DNA from: CAWGYQ01 sp963817395
Lineage (GTDB): Bacteria > Acidobacteriota > Vicinamibacteria > Vicinamibacterales > CAVPJW01
Length of the DNA: 64,000 nucleotides
Reading direction: 5' to 3'
Assembly (NCBI GenBank): GCA_963817395.1
Contig: CAWFOC010000003.1
Span: 806,001-870,000, forward strand
Below are positions 36,376-45,000 of this stretch, piece after piece. Under the pieces are notes generated by a model. It was not told the origin of the DNA. It did no database searches and was given only the letters and a program-made list of their open reading frames with translations. Every line of letters starts with the position of its first letter. Position 1 is the first letter of the stretch. A program made the translations under genes and the position numbers.

Positions 36376-38389
36376 GACTCGCTATCATAACGGTCGCCGA
36401 GCTCCCGATCTTCGACGAAGCCTCCTCCGAATCGCCTGCGCCCTCGCGGTGACGGCCGTCGCCGCGACAGACATGCGAGCCGTCGACGTGGGACTCGCGG
36501 CCATTGCCGCCTTCGACAGCTATCCGCTGCTCTTGCCTGGAATCCAGGCCCGCTACCTTTCCAGCTTCGATCGCACGGGCGGGAACGACGATGGGTTCGA
36601 TGGCACGTATTCGGCGCTCTACGTCGACGAGCGTGGAGAGCACGTGCTCTTCGACGAAAAGGGTCCGGGCGTCGTGTACACGATGTGGTTCACCAGTCGC
36701 GAGAATGGATGGGCGGCGCTCGGCTTCGGCCGCCTGAGGTTCTACTTCGACGATGAGCCCACGCCACGGCTCGAGATCGATGCCGACGACTTCTTCAGCG
36801 GCCGCCGGCCGCCGTTCGAGCCGCCTTTCGCGTTTCACTCATTCACGTCGTCGGGCGGCTATGTCTCGTATCTGCCGTTCCCATACGCGCGCCGTCTCAA
36901 GATCACGTCAGAGCGGCGGGTCGGCTTCTACAACGTCTATTTCCATACCGTGTCGACCGATCAGCACGTCACGTCGTGGACGGGCCGCGAGGATCGCGCC
37001 ATCGTATCGGCCATGTGGAATGCGCCCGGACGCGATCCCAAGCCGGCCACCGAGGCAGAGGTGCGCGCAGGCACGCTCGATCTGCCTGGACCGTCGATGC
37101 CCGATGGCGAGATGACGCCATCGGTGACGCGCGTGTTCGAGCACGAGGGCGCGGGAACAATCGTCTCCATTCGGATCAATCCGCTGTTTCCGCTCACGGC
37201 CTATCAGCTCAATCACATCACCCTCCGAATGTTCTGGGACGACGACGCGGAGCCCTCGGTGGAGGCTCCGCTCGGCAGTTTCTTCGGCTCCGGGCTCGGC
37301 GAGACGAGCGTACGCGCCGTGCCGCTCGGGATGAGCCCATCGGGCGAGTACTACTGCTATCTGCCGATGCCGTTCTGGAAACGCGCGCGCATCGAGCTCG
37401 TCAACGAGAACGCCGACGCGGTGCCGAAAATCTGGTGGGAAGTGCGACTTGAACCAGACCGCGGGCGATACCCGCAGGCGGCAAGCGGATACTTCAAGGC
37501 GACCTATCGCAAGGAATGGCCAACGCGACAGGGCAGTGACTACCAGATTCTGGATGTCAGGGGCCGGGGCGTCTACGTGGGCCAGGTGATGACGGTCGAG
37601 CCGGTGAGAGCCGAGGTGAAGCGCTGGTGGGAAGGCGATCTGCGGGTCTTCGTGGACGACCGACGCCAGCCTGCGTTCCATGGGACGGGACACGAAGACG
37701 AGTATCTCGGAGGCTGGTCGAACGAGTGGCTGATGAACCCGTATTCGCTGCCGATGCACGGTGAACCCGCCACCCGGAACCTGACGCAGGTGGATTTCCA
37801 GTGGAGTGCAGCCACGACGGTCTATCGATTCTTCGTCGCGGGCGTGCCGTACCAGTCGCGCTTCGTCATCTCCACCGAGCACGGCGTGGACAACGCGGTT
37901 CCCGCCATGTACTCCAGCGTGGCGTACTACTATGCGCAGCGTCGCGCGATGGAGAAAGCGGACGAAATCGACGTGGGCGACGCGCGCGACGAAACGCGCC
38001 ACCGTTATGTGGCCCGTCCTGCGTCAGCAGTGGAGCGGTTGTCCGCCCGCTTCGAAGGCACGACGGATTCCTCCGAGCTTGCTGACACCGGGCGCCGTGT
38101 CGGTGAATCATCTCGGTTCACCATGGCGACGGGAGGAGCTCACACGGCGCTTCGTCTGCGCCGTCTGTTCGACCACTCGGTGCGTCAGGAAGCGGAGGTG
38201 TGGATCGATGGGGTGCTGGCTGGAGTGTGGTATGCGGCGACGACTAACACTCACCGGCGGTGGGCCGAGGCTGACTTCCTGCTACCGCCGACACTGACGA
38301 CGGGAAAAGCGAGCGTGGATGTGGAGTTGCGCGTTCGCCAGGGACCGTGGAGTGAGTACCGGTACGAGCTGTGGGCGATCCGACCGTAG
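36374..38389 (+). CDS. DUF2961 (GH172-type) exported protein
   Basis: 671 residues with an N-terminal hydrophobic leader (about 15-35). The DUF2961 core appears as 'ARYLSSFDRTGGNDDGFDG', 'LFDEKGPGVVYTMWFT', 'LRFYFDDEPTPRLEIDADDFF', 'GGYVSYLPFPYARRLKI' and 'FYNVYFHTVS'. The last third is a separate beta domain with 'VWIDGVLAGVWYAATTN'. Characterised members (GH172) act on fructan/arabinan-type sugars with trimeric jelly-rolls. The DE-x-GPG-V loop is a family landmark. ATG 36374 overlaps the divergent start, so the promoter must lie inside the neighbour or the real start is slightly downstream. Confidence 0.82.
   Translation: MTRYHNGRRAPDLRRSLLRIACALAVTAVAATDMRAVDVGLAAIAAFDSYPLLLPGIQARYLSSFDRTGGNDDGFDGTYSALYVDERGEHVLFDEKGPGVVYTMWFTSRENGWAALGFGRLRFYFDDEPTPRLEIDADDFFSGRRPPFEPPFAFHSFTSSGGYVSYLPFPYARRLKITSERRVGFYNVYFHTVSTDQHVTSWTGREDRAIVSAMWNAPGRDPKPATEAEVRAGTLDLPGPSMPDGEMTPSVTRVFEHEGAGTIVSIRINPLFPLTAYQLNHITLRMFWDDDAEPSVEAPLGSFFGSGLGETSVRAVPLGMSPSGEYYCYLPMPFWKRARIELVNENADAVPKIWWEVRLEPDRGRYPQAASGYFKATYRKEWPTRQGSDYQILDVRGRGVYVGQVMTVEPVRAEVKRWWEGDLRVFVDDRRQPAFHGTGHEDEYLGGWSNEWLMNPYSLPMHGEPATRNLTQVDFQWSAATTVYRFFVAGVPYQSRFVISTEHGVDNAVPAMYSSVAYYYAQRRAMEKADEIDVGDARDETRHRYVARPASAVERLSARFEGTTDSSELADTGRRVGESSRFTMATGGAHTALRLRRLFDHSVRQEAEVWIDGVLAGVWYAATTNTHRRWAEADFLLPPTLTTGKASVDVELRVRQGPWSEYRYELWAIRP
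36384..36389 (-). promoter_or_regulatory. Candidate -10 box (TATGAT) 8 bases before the CBM9-like gene
   Basis: On the minus strand TATGAT ends 8 bases before ATG 36375. It lies inside the first codons of the divergent DUF2961 gene. No Shine-Dalgarno follows, which suggests a leaderless mRNA. Confidence 0.35.
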
Positions 38390-38478
38390 CCGCGCCCCCT
38401 GAGCCGGAAGGGTTGACTCCCAGTCGCTCTCGGGTAGCATGGCCGTCAGTCCGCTCAGCTTCTGGTGGAGTGCCCATC

Positions 38479-38949
38479 ATGACGACGATCTTTGCCGTGG
38501 GGACATCAGCCCTCGTCGCGCTCGTTCTCGTGGTCCAGTCGGGTCCGGTGACCCTCGATCGGCTCGCATGGCTGGCCGGCTGCTGGCAGGGCTCCACGCC
38601 AGGTCGCGAGTACCGGGAGCGATGGAGCAAGCCCATGGCCGGCATGATGCTGGGCACCAGCCAGACGGTGCGGGGCGGGCGCACCGTCGAGTACGAGTTT
38701 CTGCAGCTGGTCGGCGATGAAAACGGCGTGGTTTACGTGGCCAAGCCTTCGCGCCAGGCGGAGGCGTCGTTCAAATTGATAGAAGGTGGACCGCAGGTCG
38801 CAATTTTCGAGAACAAGCAACACGATTTTCCCCAGCGCATCATCTACCGCCTGGGCGCGGCCGGGGCGCTCGTGGCCCGCACCGAGGGCATCGAGAATGG
38901 CGCCGCCCGCGGTGTGGACTTTCCGATGATGCGCACGCCGTGCGAGTGA
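38479..38949 (+). CDS. DUF6265-like exported protein
   Basis: 156 residues from ATG 38479 (GGTGGAG upstream). Signal peptide about 1-20, then 'LDRLAWLAGCWQGSTPGREYRERW', 'GGMMLGTSQTV'-like 'AGMMLGTSQTVRGGRTVEYEF', 'VVYVAKPSRQAEASFKL' and 'AIFENKQHDFPQRIIYR'. These blocks match the DUF6265 beta-barrel family, whose function is not known. It lies 89 bases after the DUF2961 gene and 10 bases before the methyltransferase gene, so it may belong to one unit with either. Confidence 0.8.
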   Translation: MTTIFAVGTSALVALVLVVQSGPVTLDRLAWLAGCWQGSTPGREYRERWSKPMAGMMLGTSQTVRGGRTVEYEFLQLVGDENGVVYVAKPSRQAEASFKLIEGGPQVAIFENKQHDFPQRIIYRLGAAGALVARTEGIENGAARGVDFPMMRTPCE

Positions 38950-38959
38950 ACGTCGAGGA

Positions 38960-39742
38960 GTGACCGAGTGGGACGCGCTGACCTACCATCGCGTGGCGGA
39001 GCCCCAGGTGGAGTGGGGCCGCCGCGTGCTCGAGGCGATCGACCTCGAGGGTGACGAACGCGTCATCGATGCCGGGTGCGGTACCGGCCGTCTCACGGCG
39101 GAGGTGCTCTCCCGTCTGCCTCACGGGCGGGCACTGGCGATTGACCGATCAGAGAACATGCTCGCTGTGGCGCGGCGCGAGCTTGTCGATCGTTTCTCCC
39201 CGCGCATCGCGTTTCTTCGAACCGATCTTCAGCTCCTGGCGCTTCGCCCCTGGGCCGATCTGGTCTTCAGCACCGCCACGTTCCACTGGGTCAGGGATCA
39301 TCCGGCGCTGTTCGCCAGTCTGTACTCGAGTCTTGCGCCCGGCGGACGGCTCGTCGCGCAATGCGGCGGGGGCGCGAATCTTGCCCGACTTTGCGCTCGG
39401 GCGGCGACCTTGATGGCGGATCCGCCCTTCGCCGAACATTTCGGGTCGTGGACTGATCCGTGGGAATTCGCCACAGCAGAGGTGACGCGGGCGCGTCTCC
39501 GAACGGCCGGCTTCGTCGACATCGAGACGTCACTCGTCGAGGCACCCGTTGTCTTTGCCGGTCGCGCGCAGTACCGGGACTTTCTCGCCTGCGTGATTGT
39601 CCGGCCGCACCTGGAGTATTTGCCCGCATCGCTGCACGCGGCGTTTCTCGACGCTCTGGTGGAACAGGCCTCCGCCGACCGGCCGGCGTTCGCGTTGGAC
39701 TACTGGCGCCTGAACATCGCGGCCCGCAAGGACATGGGGTGA
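38960..39742 (+). CDS. Class I SAM-dependent methyltransferase
   Basis: 260 residues from GTG 38960. The SAM fold shows 'ERVIDAGCGTGRLTAEVL' (motif I), 'ALAIDRSENML' (acidic end of strand 2), 'RPWADLVFSTATFHWVRDH' (motif with the trans-aconitate-methyltransferase-like 'FHWV') and 'LAPGGRLVAQCGG'. This suits small-molecule carboxyl or C-methyltransferases of the Tam group, but the substrate cannot be told. It follows the DUF6265 gene by 10 bases and converges on the hydrolase gene. Confidence 0.87.
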   Translation: MTEWDALTYHRVAEPQVEWGRRVLEAIDLEGDERVIDAGCGTGRLTAEVLSRLPHGRALAIDRSENMLAVARRELVDRFSPRIAFLRTDLQLLALRPWADLVFSTATFHWVRDHPALFASLYSSLAPGGRLVAQCGGGANLARLCARAATLMADPPFAEHFGSWTDPWEFATAEVTRARLRTAGFVDIETSLVEAPVVFAGRAQYRDFLACVIVRPHLEYLPASLHAAFLDALVEQASADRPAFALDYWRLNIAARKDMG

Positions 39743-39782
39743 ACGGATCGAGCCGGTTGCGCCGCCGGGCTGGCTGACGTCT

Positions 39783-40481
39783 CTACCCGGACTCGGTTCG
39801 GGTGGCTTTCACCCAGGCCACGATCCGTTCTTCGATCGCTCGATACACATCTTCCTGCGGCACTACTGAGCTGGCCCGCACCTTGAACGAGTGATCGCCG
39901 CCGTCTACGACATGAATCGTCGCTGGGGGCTCGATGGCATCGAGAGCACGTGCGAGCTCGTCAGGTGTCCCGAGCGAGTCGCGTGAGCCCTGCACGAACA
40001 ACATCGGCCGGCCCACTTTCGAGAGATGTGCTGCGCGAAGCTGACCCGGCCGGCCTGGAGGGTGGAGCGGATAGCCGAGCAGCACGAGGCCGTCGACGAC
40101 TCGCCGGATCGCGGCGTCGGATGCGGCGACCTGTGTGGCGATGCGCCCGCCCATCGACTTGCCGCCGATGAAGAGGAGGCGATCTGGCGTCCGGCGCGTG
40201 AAAGCCTCGATCGCAGCGATGTAGCAGCGCTCGAGCTCTGAAGGCGAGTCCGGGACGCGGCGGTGTCTCTCCGTGTACTGAAAATTGAAGGTCCCGATGT
40301 CGACACCACGGCGCGCGAGGCCGGTTGCGAAGGCCACCATGAACGCGCTCGTCTGCGGCGCGCCCGCGCCGTGCGCGAGGATCAGCCGCGCACTCAGGCG
40401 ATTTCCCTCAGCGAGGTATTCGAGTCCGGTGACCTGCTGGCCGCCGTCGAGCGCAATCGTAAACGTCTCCGGGTAAGACAT
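39783..40481 (-). CDS. Alpha/beta hydrolase (KANL3/Tex30-like)
   Basis: 232 residues. 'ARLILAHGAGAPQTSAFM' (oxyanion region), 'FNFQYTE', nucleophile elbow 'LFIGGKSMGGRIATQVA' (Ser), 'VLLGYPLHPPGRP' and 'HVVDGGDHSFKV' (catalytic His) are characteristic of the Tex30/KANL3 group often labelled dienelactone-hydrolase-like. Cytoplasmic, substrate unknown. It starts 21 bases after the ferredoxin gene stop, so both may be transcribed together. Confidence 0.87.
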   Translation of the reverse strand: MSYPETFTIALDGGQQVTGLEYLAEGNRLSARLILAHGAGAPQTSAFMVAFATGLARRGVDIGTFNFQYTERHRRVPDSPSELERCYIAAIEAFTRRTPDRLLFIGGKSMGGRIATQVAASDAAIRRVVDGLVLLGYPLHPPGRPGQLRAAHLSKVGRPMLFVQGSRDSLGTPDELARALDAIEPPATIHVVDGGDHSFKVRASSVVPQEDVYRAIEERIVAWVKATRTESG

Positions 40482-40502
40482 CGGCGGCCTTGCGGGCGGC
40501 TG

Positions 40503-40853
40503 CTATACCCATTCGGCTGGCGGCGTAATCTCCGGTTCCGGCTTGCGGCCAGGGTCGGGGCGGCCGCTGCCTTCGAGGCGGCTGATCGCCCGCACTGTCA
40601 TGTCGCTCACGCACAGAATCTGACACGACAGGCGCACGCCCGTCAGGCCGCGCTCTGCCAGCTTGTCCCGCTCGGCCCGAGTCATCCGGTCCGGTTCGCC
40701 CGCGATGAACTCGACGCGGCACGTGGTGCACCGGGCATTGCCGCCGCATGCGTGCAGGATATCGACCCCTGCATCCTCCTCGATGGCGAGAACCAGTCTC
40801 TTGTCGTCCGCGACCGTGTAACTTCCAAAGCTTTCTACAGTGAGTGTAGGCAT
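40503..40853 (-). CDS. 2Fe-2S ferredoxin
   Basis: 116 residues. The plant-type cluster motif is complete: Cys in 'ILHACGGNARCTTCRVEF' (C-x5-C-x2-C) and the fourth Cys in 'GVRLSCQI'. A Pro-rich tail 'PGRKPEPEITPPAEWV' follows. It is an electron carrier. The partner is unknown, as no oxygenase or reductase lies nearby. ATG 40853 has CGGAGG upstream. The gene is divergent from the PLP decarboxylase. Confidence 0.92.
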   Translation of the reverse strand: MPTLTVESFGSYTVADDKRLVLAIEEDAGVDILHACGGNARCTTCRVEFIAGEPDRMTRAERDKLAERGLTGVRLSCQILCVSDMTVRAISRLEGSGRPDPGRKPEPEITPPAEWV

Positions 40854-40946
40854 GTGCCTCCGCGAACATCTTACCGGAGGCGACACAGGAGCGATGCGAA
40901 AACTGCACCAGCATGGGTCGGATGGATCTCGCGAGGCGTACTGCTC

Positions 40947-40952
40947 TATGTT
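40947..40952 (+). promoter_or_regulatory. Candidate -10 box (TATGTT) 7 bases before the PLP decarboxylase start
   Basis: The hexamer ends 7 bases upstream of ATG 40960. No Shine-Dalgarno follows. Weak on its own; listed because the same spacing recurs at other genes here. Confidence 0.25.
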
Positions 40953-40959
40953 GGGCTCC

Positions 40960-42480
40960 ATGTCGGACGCCACGAACGCCCACTCAGCTCCCGCTGCCGC
41001 TCGTGCCCACGACGCTCTCGGAGGCGATCTCGCCAACCTCGAGTTCCCACCCCCCGTGATGAAGGCGATGGGTGAGCTCGTCGTCGCGCGCGCGGTCGAG
41101 CACATTGCCAGTCTCCACACACAGCCGATCCTCGGCGACGTGGAGGCTCGGGATTTGTGCCGGACTCTCCGCGAGCCGGCGCCGGAGCACGCGACGTCGC
41201 TCGAGCCGTTGCTCGAACACCTCTTGCGCGACCTGGTGCCGCGCTCTTTCAACGCGGCGGGACCCGGCTACATGGCCTACATTCCGGGAGGCGGAGTTTA
41301 TCCCGCAGCACTCGCGGATTTCATCGCCGACACCACCAATCGTTTCACCGGCATCTGGCTCGCCGCGCCCGCACTCGTGCAGCTCGAGGCCAACGTGCTC
41401 GACTGGCTCCGCGACTGGATGGAGTTTCCCGAATCGACCCGCGGCCTGCTGACGACCGGCGGGTCGATGGCCAATTTCAACGCCGTCGTGTGTGCGCGCG
41501 AGCGTTATCTCGGTGCCGAGATCCGGCCCGGAGTGCTCTACGCATCCGAACAGGCGCATCATTCGGTGATGAAGTCGGCGAAGCTCGCGGGAGTGATGCC
41601 CGACCGGGTCCGCATGGTGCCGGTTGATGCCGATTTCCGCCTGCGCGTGGATGCGCTCGAACGCGCGATCGCCACCGATCGGCGGGCGGGTTTGGTCCCG
41701 TTCCTGGTGGTGTCCTCCGCCGGCACCACGAACACCGGCGCGGTGGACCCGTTGAACGACGTGAGCGACGTCTGCCTCCGGGAGACGTTGTGGCACCACG
41801 TAGACGGCGCGTACGGCGCGTTCTTCCACATGTGTGAGGAACTGCGGCCGCTCCTGTCCGGGCTCCCGCGCGCCGATTCACTCACCCTCGACCCGCACAA
41901 GGGCATGTTTCTGCCGTACGGCACGGGCGCCCTGCTCGTTCGCGACGGCGAAGCGCTGCGCGCGGCGCACAGCGCGACGGCCGGCTATCTGCCGCCGTTT
42001 CCCGATGCCGGCGAGTTCTACGACCCTCACATGCACGGCCCGGACCTCTCGCGCGGATTTCCGGGCCTCCGTCTCTGGCTCGCCATAAAGCTCTTCGGAA
42101 CCGCGCGCTACAAGGCCGCGATCGCCGAAAAGCGCCAGCTCGCCGTCGACGCGGCGGCCCGGGTCGCCGCCATTCCAGGCATCGTGATGCTGGCCCCGCC
42201 GCAGCTCTCGCTTTTCGCCTTCTACGTGGACTGGCCAGGAGCGACGCTGACCGAGCAGAATCAGGCGACGCGCGAAGTGCTCGATCGCGTGACGGCGCGC
42301 GGCCGTGTCATGCTCACCGGCTGCACGACGGACGGGCGCTTTCTTGGCCGGGTCTGCATACTGAGCTTCCGCTCGCGCCGGGAGCAGGTCGACACGTGCG
42401 TCGCCCATCTGATCGAGGAAACGCGGGCGGTTCTCGAGTCGCGGTCGCGCGCGAGTGACCGGGGCCGTGCGGGAGACTGA
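40960..42480 (+). CDS. Pyridoxal-phosphate-dependent group II decarboxylase
   Basis: 506 residues from ATG 40960 (an in-frame ATG at 40948 is also possible). Group II decarboxylase features: 'GPGYMAYIPGGGVYPAALADF', 'TNRFTGIWLAAPALVQLEANVLDWL', 'GLLTTGGSMANFNAVVCA', 'SEQAHHSVMKSAKLAG', 'VSSAGTTNTGAVDPL', 'HVDGAYGAFF' (Asp) and 'LTLDPHKGMFLPYGTGALLV' with the PLP Lys. Fits aromatic-L-amino-acid or aspartate/glutamate decarboxylases. Substrate not assignable. The dienelactone hydrolase gene starts 10 bases after its stop. Confidence 0.9.
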   Translation: MSDATNAHSAPAAARAHDALGGDLANLEFPPPVMKAMGELVVARAVEHIASLHTQPILGDVEARDLCRTLREPAPEHATSLEPLLEHLLRDLVPRSFNAAGPGYMAYIPGGGVYPAALADFIADTTNRFTGIWLAAPALVQLEANVLDWLRDWMEFPESTRGLLTTGGSMANFNAVVCARERYLGAEIRPGVLYASEQAHHSVMKSAKLAGVMPDRVRMVPVDADFRLRVDALERAIATDRRAGLVPFLVVSSAGTTNTGAVDPLNDVSDVCLRETLWHHVDGAYGAFFHMCEELRPLLSGLPRADSLTLDPHKGMFLPYGTGALLVRDGEALRAAHSATAGYLPPFPDAGEFYDPHMHGPDLSRGFPGLRLWLAIKLFGTARYKAAIAEKRQLAVDAAARVAAIPGIVMLAPPQLSLFAFYVDWPGATLTEQNQATREVLDRVTARGRVMLTGCTTDGRFLGRVCILSFRSRREQVDTCVAHLIEETRAVLESRSRASDRGRAGD

Positions 42481-42490
42481 AGGAGGAGTG

Positions 42491-43165
42491 ATGGCCGAGA
42501 CAAAGACGGTGACCTTTCAATCGTCCGCGGGCGCCTCGACCGGACACCTGGTCCGGCCGGGCCCAGGCCGGCCGGGCGTGGTGGTCATTCAGGAGTGGTG
42601 GGGGCTGGTTCCGCAGATCAAGGACGTGGGCGCGCGGCTGGCGGCTCAGGGCTATGTCACGCTCGCGCCGGATCTCTACCACGGCAAGACCACGGTGGAG
42701 GCCGAAGAGGCGCGGCATCTCATGGAGGGGCTCGACTGGGGCCGGGCGTCTCAGGAGCTCGGCGGCGCCGTCGCCTATCTGCGCGACGTCGAAAAGGTCA
42801 CGCGCGTCGGCGTTGTCGGGTTCTGCATGGGCGGGGCACTCACGATGATTGCCGCGTGCCAGCCCGGTGTTGACGCGTACGCCGCGTTCTACGGGTTTCC
42901 GCCCAAGGGTGCCGCCCCGCTCGATCGGATTACGGCCCCGGGCATCATTTTTTTCGGCGAGCACGAAGAGCATTTCTCCATACCGGACGCGCGGGCGTTC
43001 GTCGAGGCGCAGCGCAAGCACGGACGCGAGGCGGAGGTGGTGGTCTATCCGGGTGCCGGGCACGCGTTCTTCAACGACACCCGGTCTGAGGTGTTTCACC
43101 GCGAGGCGGCAAACGACGCCTGGCGTCGAACGCTGGAGCTGTTCGGCAAGTACCTGCGAACCTGA
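42491..43165 (+). CDS. Dienelactone hydrolase family protein
   Basis: 224 residues from ATG 42491 with AGGAGGAG upstream. 'VVIQEWWGLVPQIKDVGARLAAQGYVTLAPDLYHG' (segments ~30-64), nucleophile 'VVGFCMGGALTMIAA' (Cys), acid near 'FFGEHEEHFS', and 'VYPGAGHAFFNDTR' (His) give the full Cys-Asp-His triad of DLH. The family opens dienelactones in aromatic degradation but often serves other ester or lactone cleavage. Probably in one operon with the PLP decarboxylase. Confidence 0.92.
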   Translation: MAETKTVTFQSSAGASTGHLVRPGPGRPGVVVIQEWWGLVPQIKDVGARLAAQGYVTLAPDLYHGKTTVEAEEARHLMEGLDWGRASQELGGAVAYLRDVEKVTRVGVVGFCMGGALTMIAACQPGVDAYAAFYGFPPKGAAPLDRITAPGIIFFGEHEEHFSIPDARAFVEAQRKHGREAEVVVYPGAGHAFFNDTRSEVFHREAANDAWRRTLELFGKYLRT

Positions 43166-43185
43166 AGGCGCCGAGCGGCGCTCTG

Positions 43186-43584
43186 TCAGTGCACGGTGTA
43201 GGGTTCGGTGAGGATGAAGGCCGGGATCTCGATCTCGAACTGGTCGCCTTCCGAGTTCACCATCTGATAGCTGCCCTGCATCATCCCGCTCGAGGTCCCC
43301 AGTGGACAACCCGACGTGTATTCGAACGACTCGCCCGGTTCGAGCAGAGGCTGCTGCCCGACCACGCCGAGGCCGCGAACCTGCTCGGTGTGTCCGTCGG
43401 CATCGGTGATGATCCAGCGCCGGCTGATGAGCTGTACGGCCTCGGTGCCCTCGTTCGCGATGTCGATCGTGTAGTAGAAGAACCAGCGGTTCTGCAACGG
43501 CTGTGATTGCGCCGGCGCGTATTGCGCGACGACGCGGACGCGGATGTTGCGTGTAACGGCTTCTGAGGTGCTGACTGAAGTCAT
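43186..43584 (-). CDS. apaG: ApaG (Co2+/Mg2+ efflux-associated) protein
   Basis: 132 residues. Fibronectin-III-like ApaG core: 'IRVRVVAQYAPAQSQPLQNRWFFYYTIDIANEG' (positions 14-46 in pieces), 'LISRRWIITDADGHTEQVRG', 'GVVGQQPLLEPGESFEYTSGCPLGT' and 'GMMQGSYQMV'. Every family landmark is present. Role in bacteria is unclear beyond links to divalent metal sensitivity and Ap4A metabolism. Single gene, divergent from ispG. Confidence 0.95.
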   Translation of the reverse strand: MTSVSTSEAVTRNIRVRVVAQYAPAQSQPLQNRWFFYYTIDIANEGTEAVQLISRRWIITDADGHTEQVRGLGVVGQQPLLEPGESFEYTSGCPLGTSSGMMQGSYQMVNSEGDQFEIEIPAFILTEPYTVH

Positions 43585-43722
43585 CAGTGAGAGTGTCCGA
43601 GTTCCTTTTCATGATGAACCATGACGCGCCGGCTCGGCAAGCGGCCAGGCCTTCCGGGTGCGAGGCTATGATCGGCGGACCGGGAGATTCGGACCGCTGG
43701 CCGGGAGTCCGGCGGCATTGAC

Positions 43723-44973
43723 ATGAATCGCGTGCGGCTCCACAAGACTGTCGGCGTCAAGGTGGGCAGGGTGCTGGTCGGCGGCGGGGCGCCCGTGGTC
43801 GTCCAGTCCATGGCCAACACGGACACGGCGGATGTCGTCGGCACGGCCACCCAGTGCATCGAGCTGGCGCAGGCTGGATCGGAGCTCGTACGGATCACGG
43901 TCAATCTCCCGGAAGCCGCCGCGGCGGTGCCCGAGATCAAGCAGCGGATGCTCGACGCCGGTTGCGACGCGCCCCTCATTGGTGACTTTCACTACAACGG
44001 CCACCTGCTGCTCACGAAGTATCCCGCCTGCGCGCGCGCACTCGACAAGTACCGCATCAATCCCGGTAACGTTGGCACCGGCCGGCGGCGTGACGAGCAG
44101 TTCGCCACCATCTGCAAGGTGGCCGTCGATCACGCCAAACCCGTTCGCATCGGCGTCAATGGCGGCTCGCTCAATCAGGAGCTCGTGATGGCGAAGATGC
44201 AGGAGAACACCGACCGCCAGCTCGGGCTCACGTCAGAAGCCGTGATCGCGGAGTGCATGATCATCTCGGCACTCGAGTCCACGGATCTCGCGCTCGAATG
44301 CGGGCTGCGCAAGGATCAGATCATCATTTCCTGCAAGGTGTCGCGGCCGGGCGATCTCGTCGACATCTATCGCGCTCTGGCCCGCCGGACCGATCAACCG
44401 CTTCACCTCGGCCTCACCGAGGCCGGTATGGGCATCAAGGGGCTGGTCTGGTCTGCTTCGGCCATGGGAATCCTGCTCGCTGAGGGCATTGGCGACACCA
44501 TTCGCGTGTCGCTGACGCCCAAGCCCAATGGCGATCGCCGCGAAGAGGTATACGCGGCGTGCGAGCTGCTGCAGGCGCTCGGCCTGCGATCCTTCTCGCC
44601 GAGCGTCACCGCCTGCCCGGGCTGCGGACGAACGACCAGTTCGACGTTTCAGGAGCTGGCCGAACGCATTCAGGAGTACGTGCGCGAACAGCTGCCTCTG
44701 TGGAAACAGCAATACGAGGGCGTCGAAGAGATGCGCCTCGCCGTCATGGGCTGCGTCGTCAATGGCCCGGGCGAATCGAAGGCCGCCAATATCGGCATCA
44801 GTCTCCCCGGCACGGGCGAGGCGCCGAACTGTCCCGTCTATATCGACGGCGAGCATGTATCCACGCTTCGCGGCACCTACGACGAGTTGTCGGTGGCGTT
44901 TCGCAAGCTCGTGGACGATTACGTCGCAGAAAAATACGCGCGCAAGCCCGACGTCACGACGCCGTCTACGTAG
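43723..44973 (+). CDS. ispG: 4-Hydroxy-3-methylbut-2-enyl-diphosphate synthase
   Basis: 416 residues. TIM-barrel part: 'VVVQSMANTDTADVVGTA', 'VRITVNLPEAAAAVPEI', 'PLIGDFHYNGH', 'YRINPGNVG' and 'VRIGVNGGSL'. The C-terminal [4Fe-4S] domain has cysteines in 'ACPGCGRT' (~297-300) and 'AVMGCVVNGPGESKAANIG' (~343). It converts MEcPP to HMBPP in the MEP isoprenoid pathway using flavodoxin or ferredoxin. A TATGAT at 43667-43672 may be its -10. The aconitase-family gene begins 27 bases downstream. Confidence 0.97.
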   Translation: MNRVRLHKTVGVKVGRVLVGGGAPVVVQSMANTDTADVVGTATQCIELAQAGSELVRITVNLPEAAAAVPEIKQRMLDAGCDAPLIGDFHYNGHLLLTKYPACARALDKYRINPGNVGTGRRRDEQFATICKVAVDHAKPVRIGVNGGSLNQELVMAKMQENTDRQLGLTSEAVIAECMIISALESTDLALECGLRKDQIIISCKVSRPGDLVDIYRALARRTDQPLHLGLTEAGMGIKGLVWSASAMGILLAEGIGDTIRVSLTPKPNGDRREEVYAACELLQALGLRSFSPSVTACPGCGRTTSSTFQELAERIQEYVREQLPLWKQQYEGVEEMRLAVMGCVVNGPGESKAANIGISLPGTGEAPNCPVYIDGEHVSTLRGTYDELSVAFRKLVDDYVAEKYARKPDVTTPST

Positions 44974-45000
44974 GCGGGAGCACCCGGCAGGCCGAACGCG

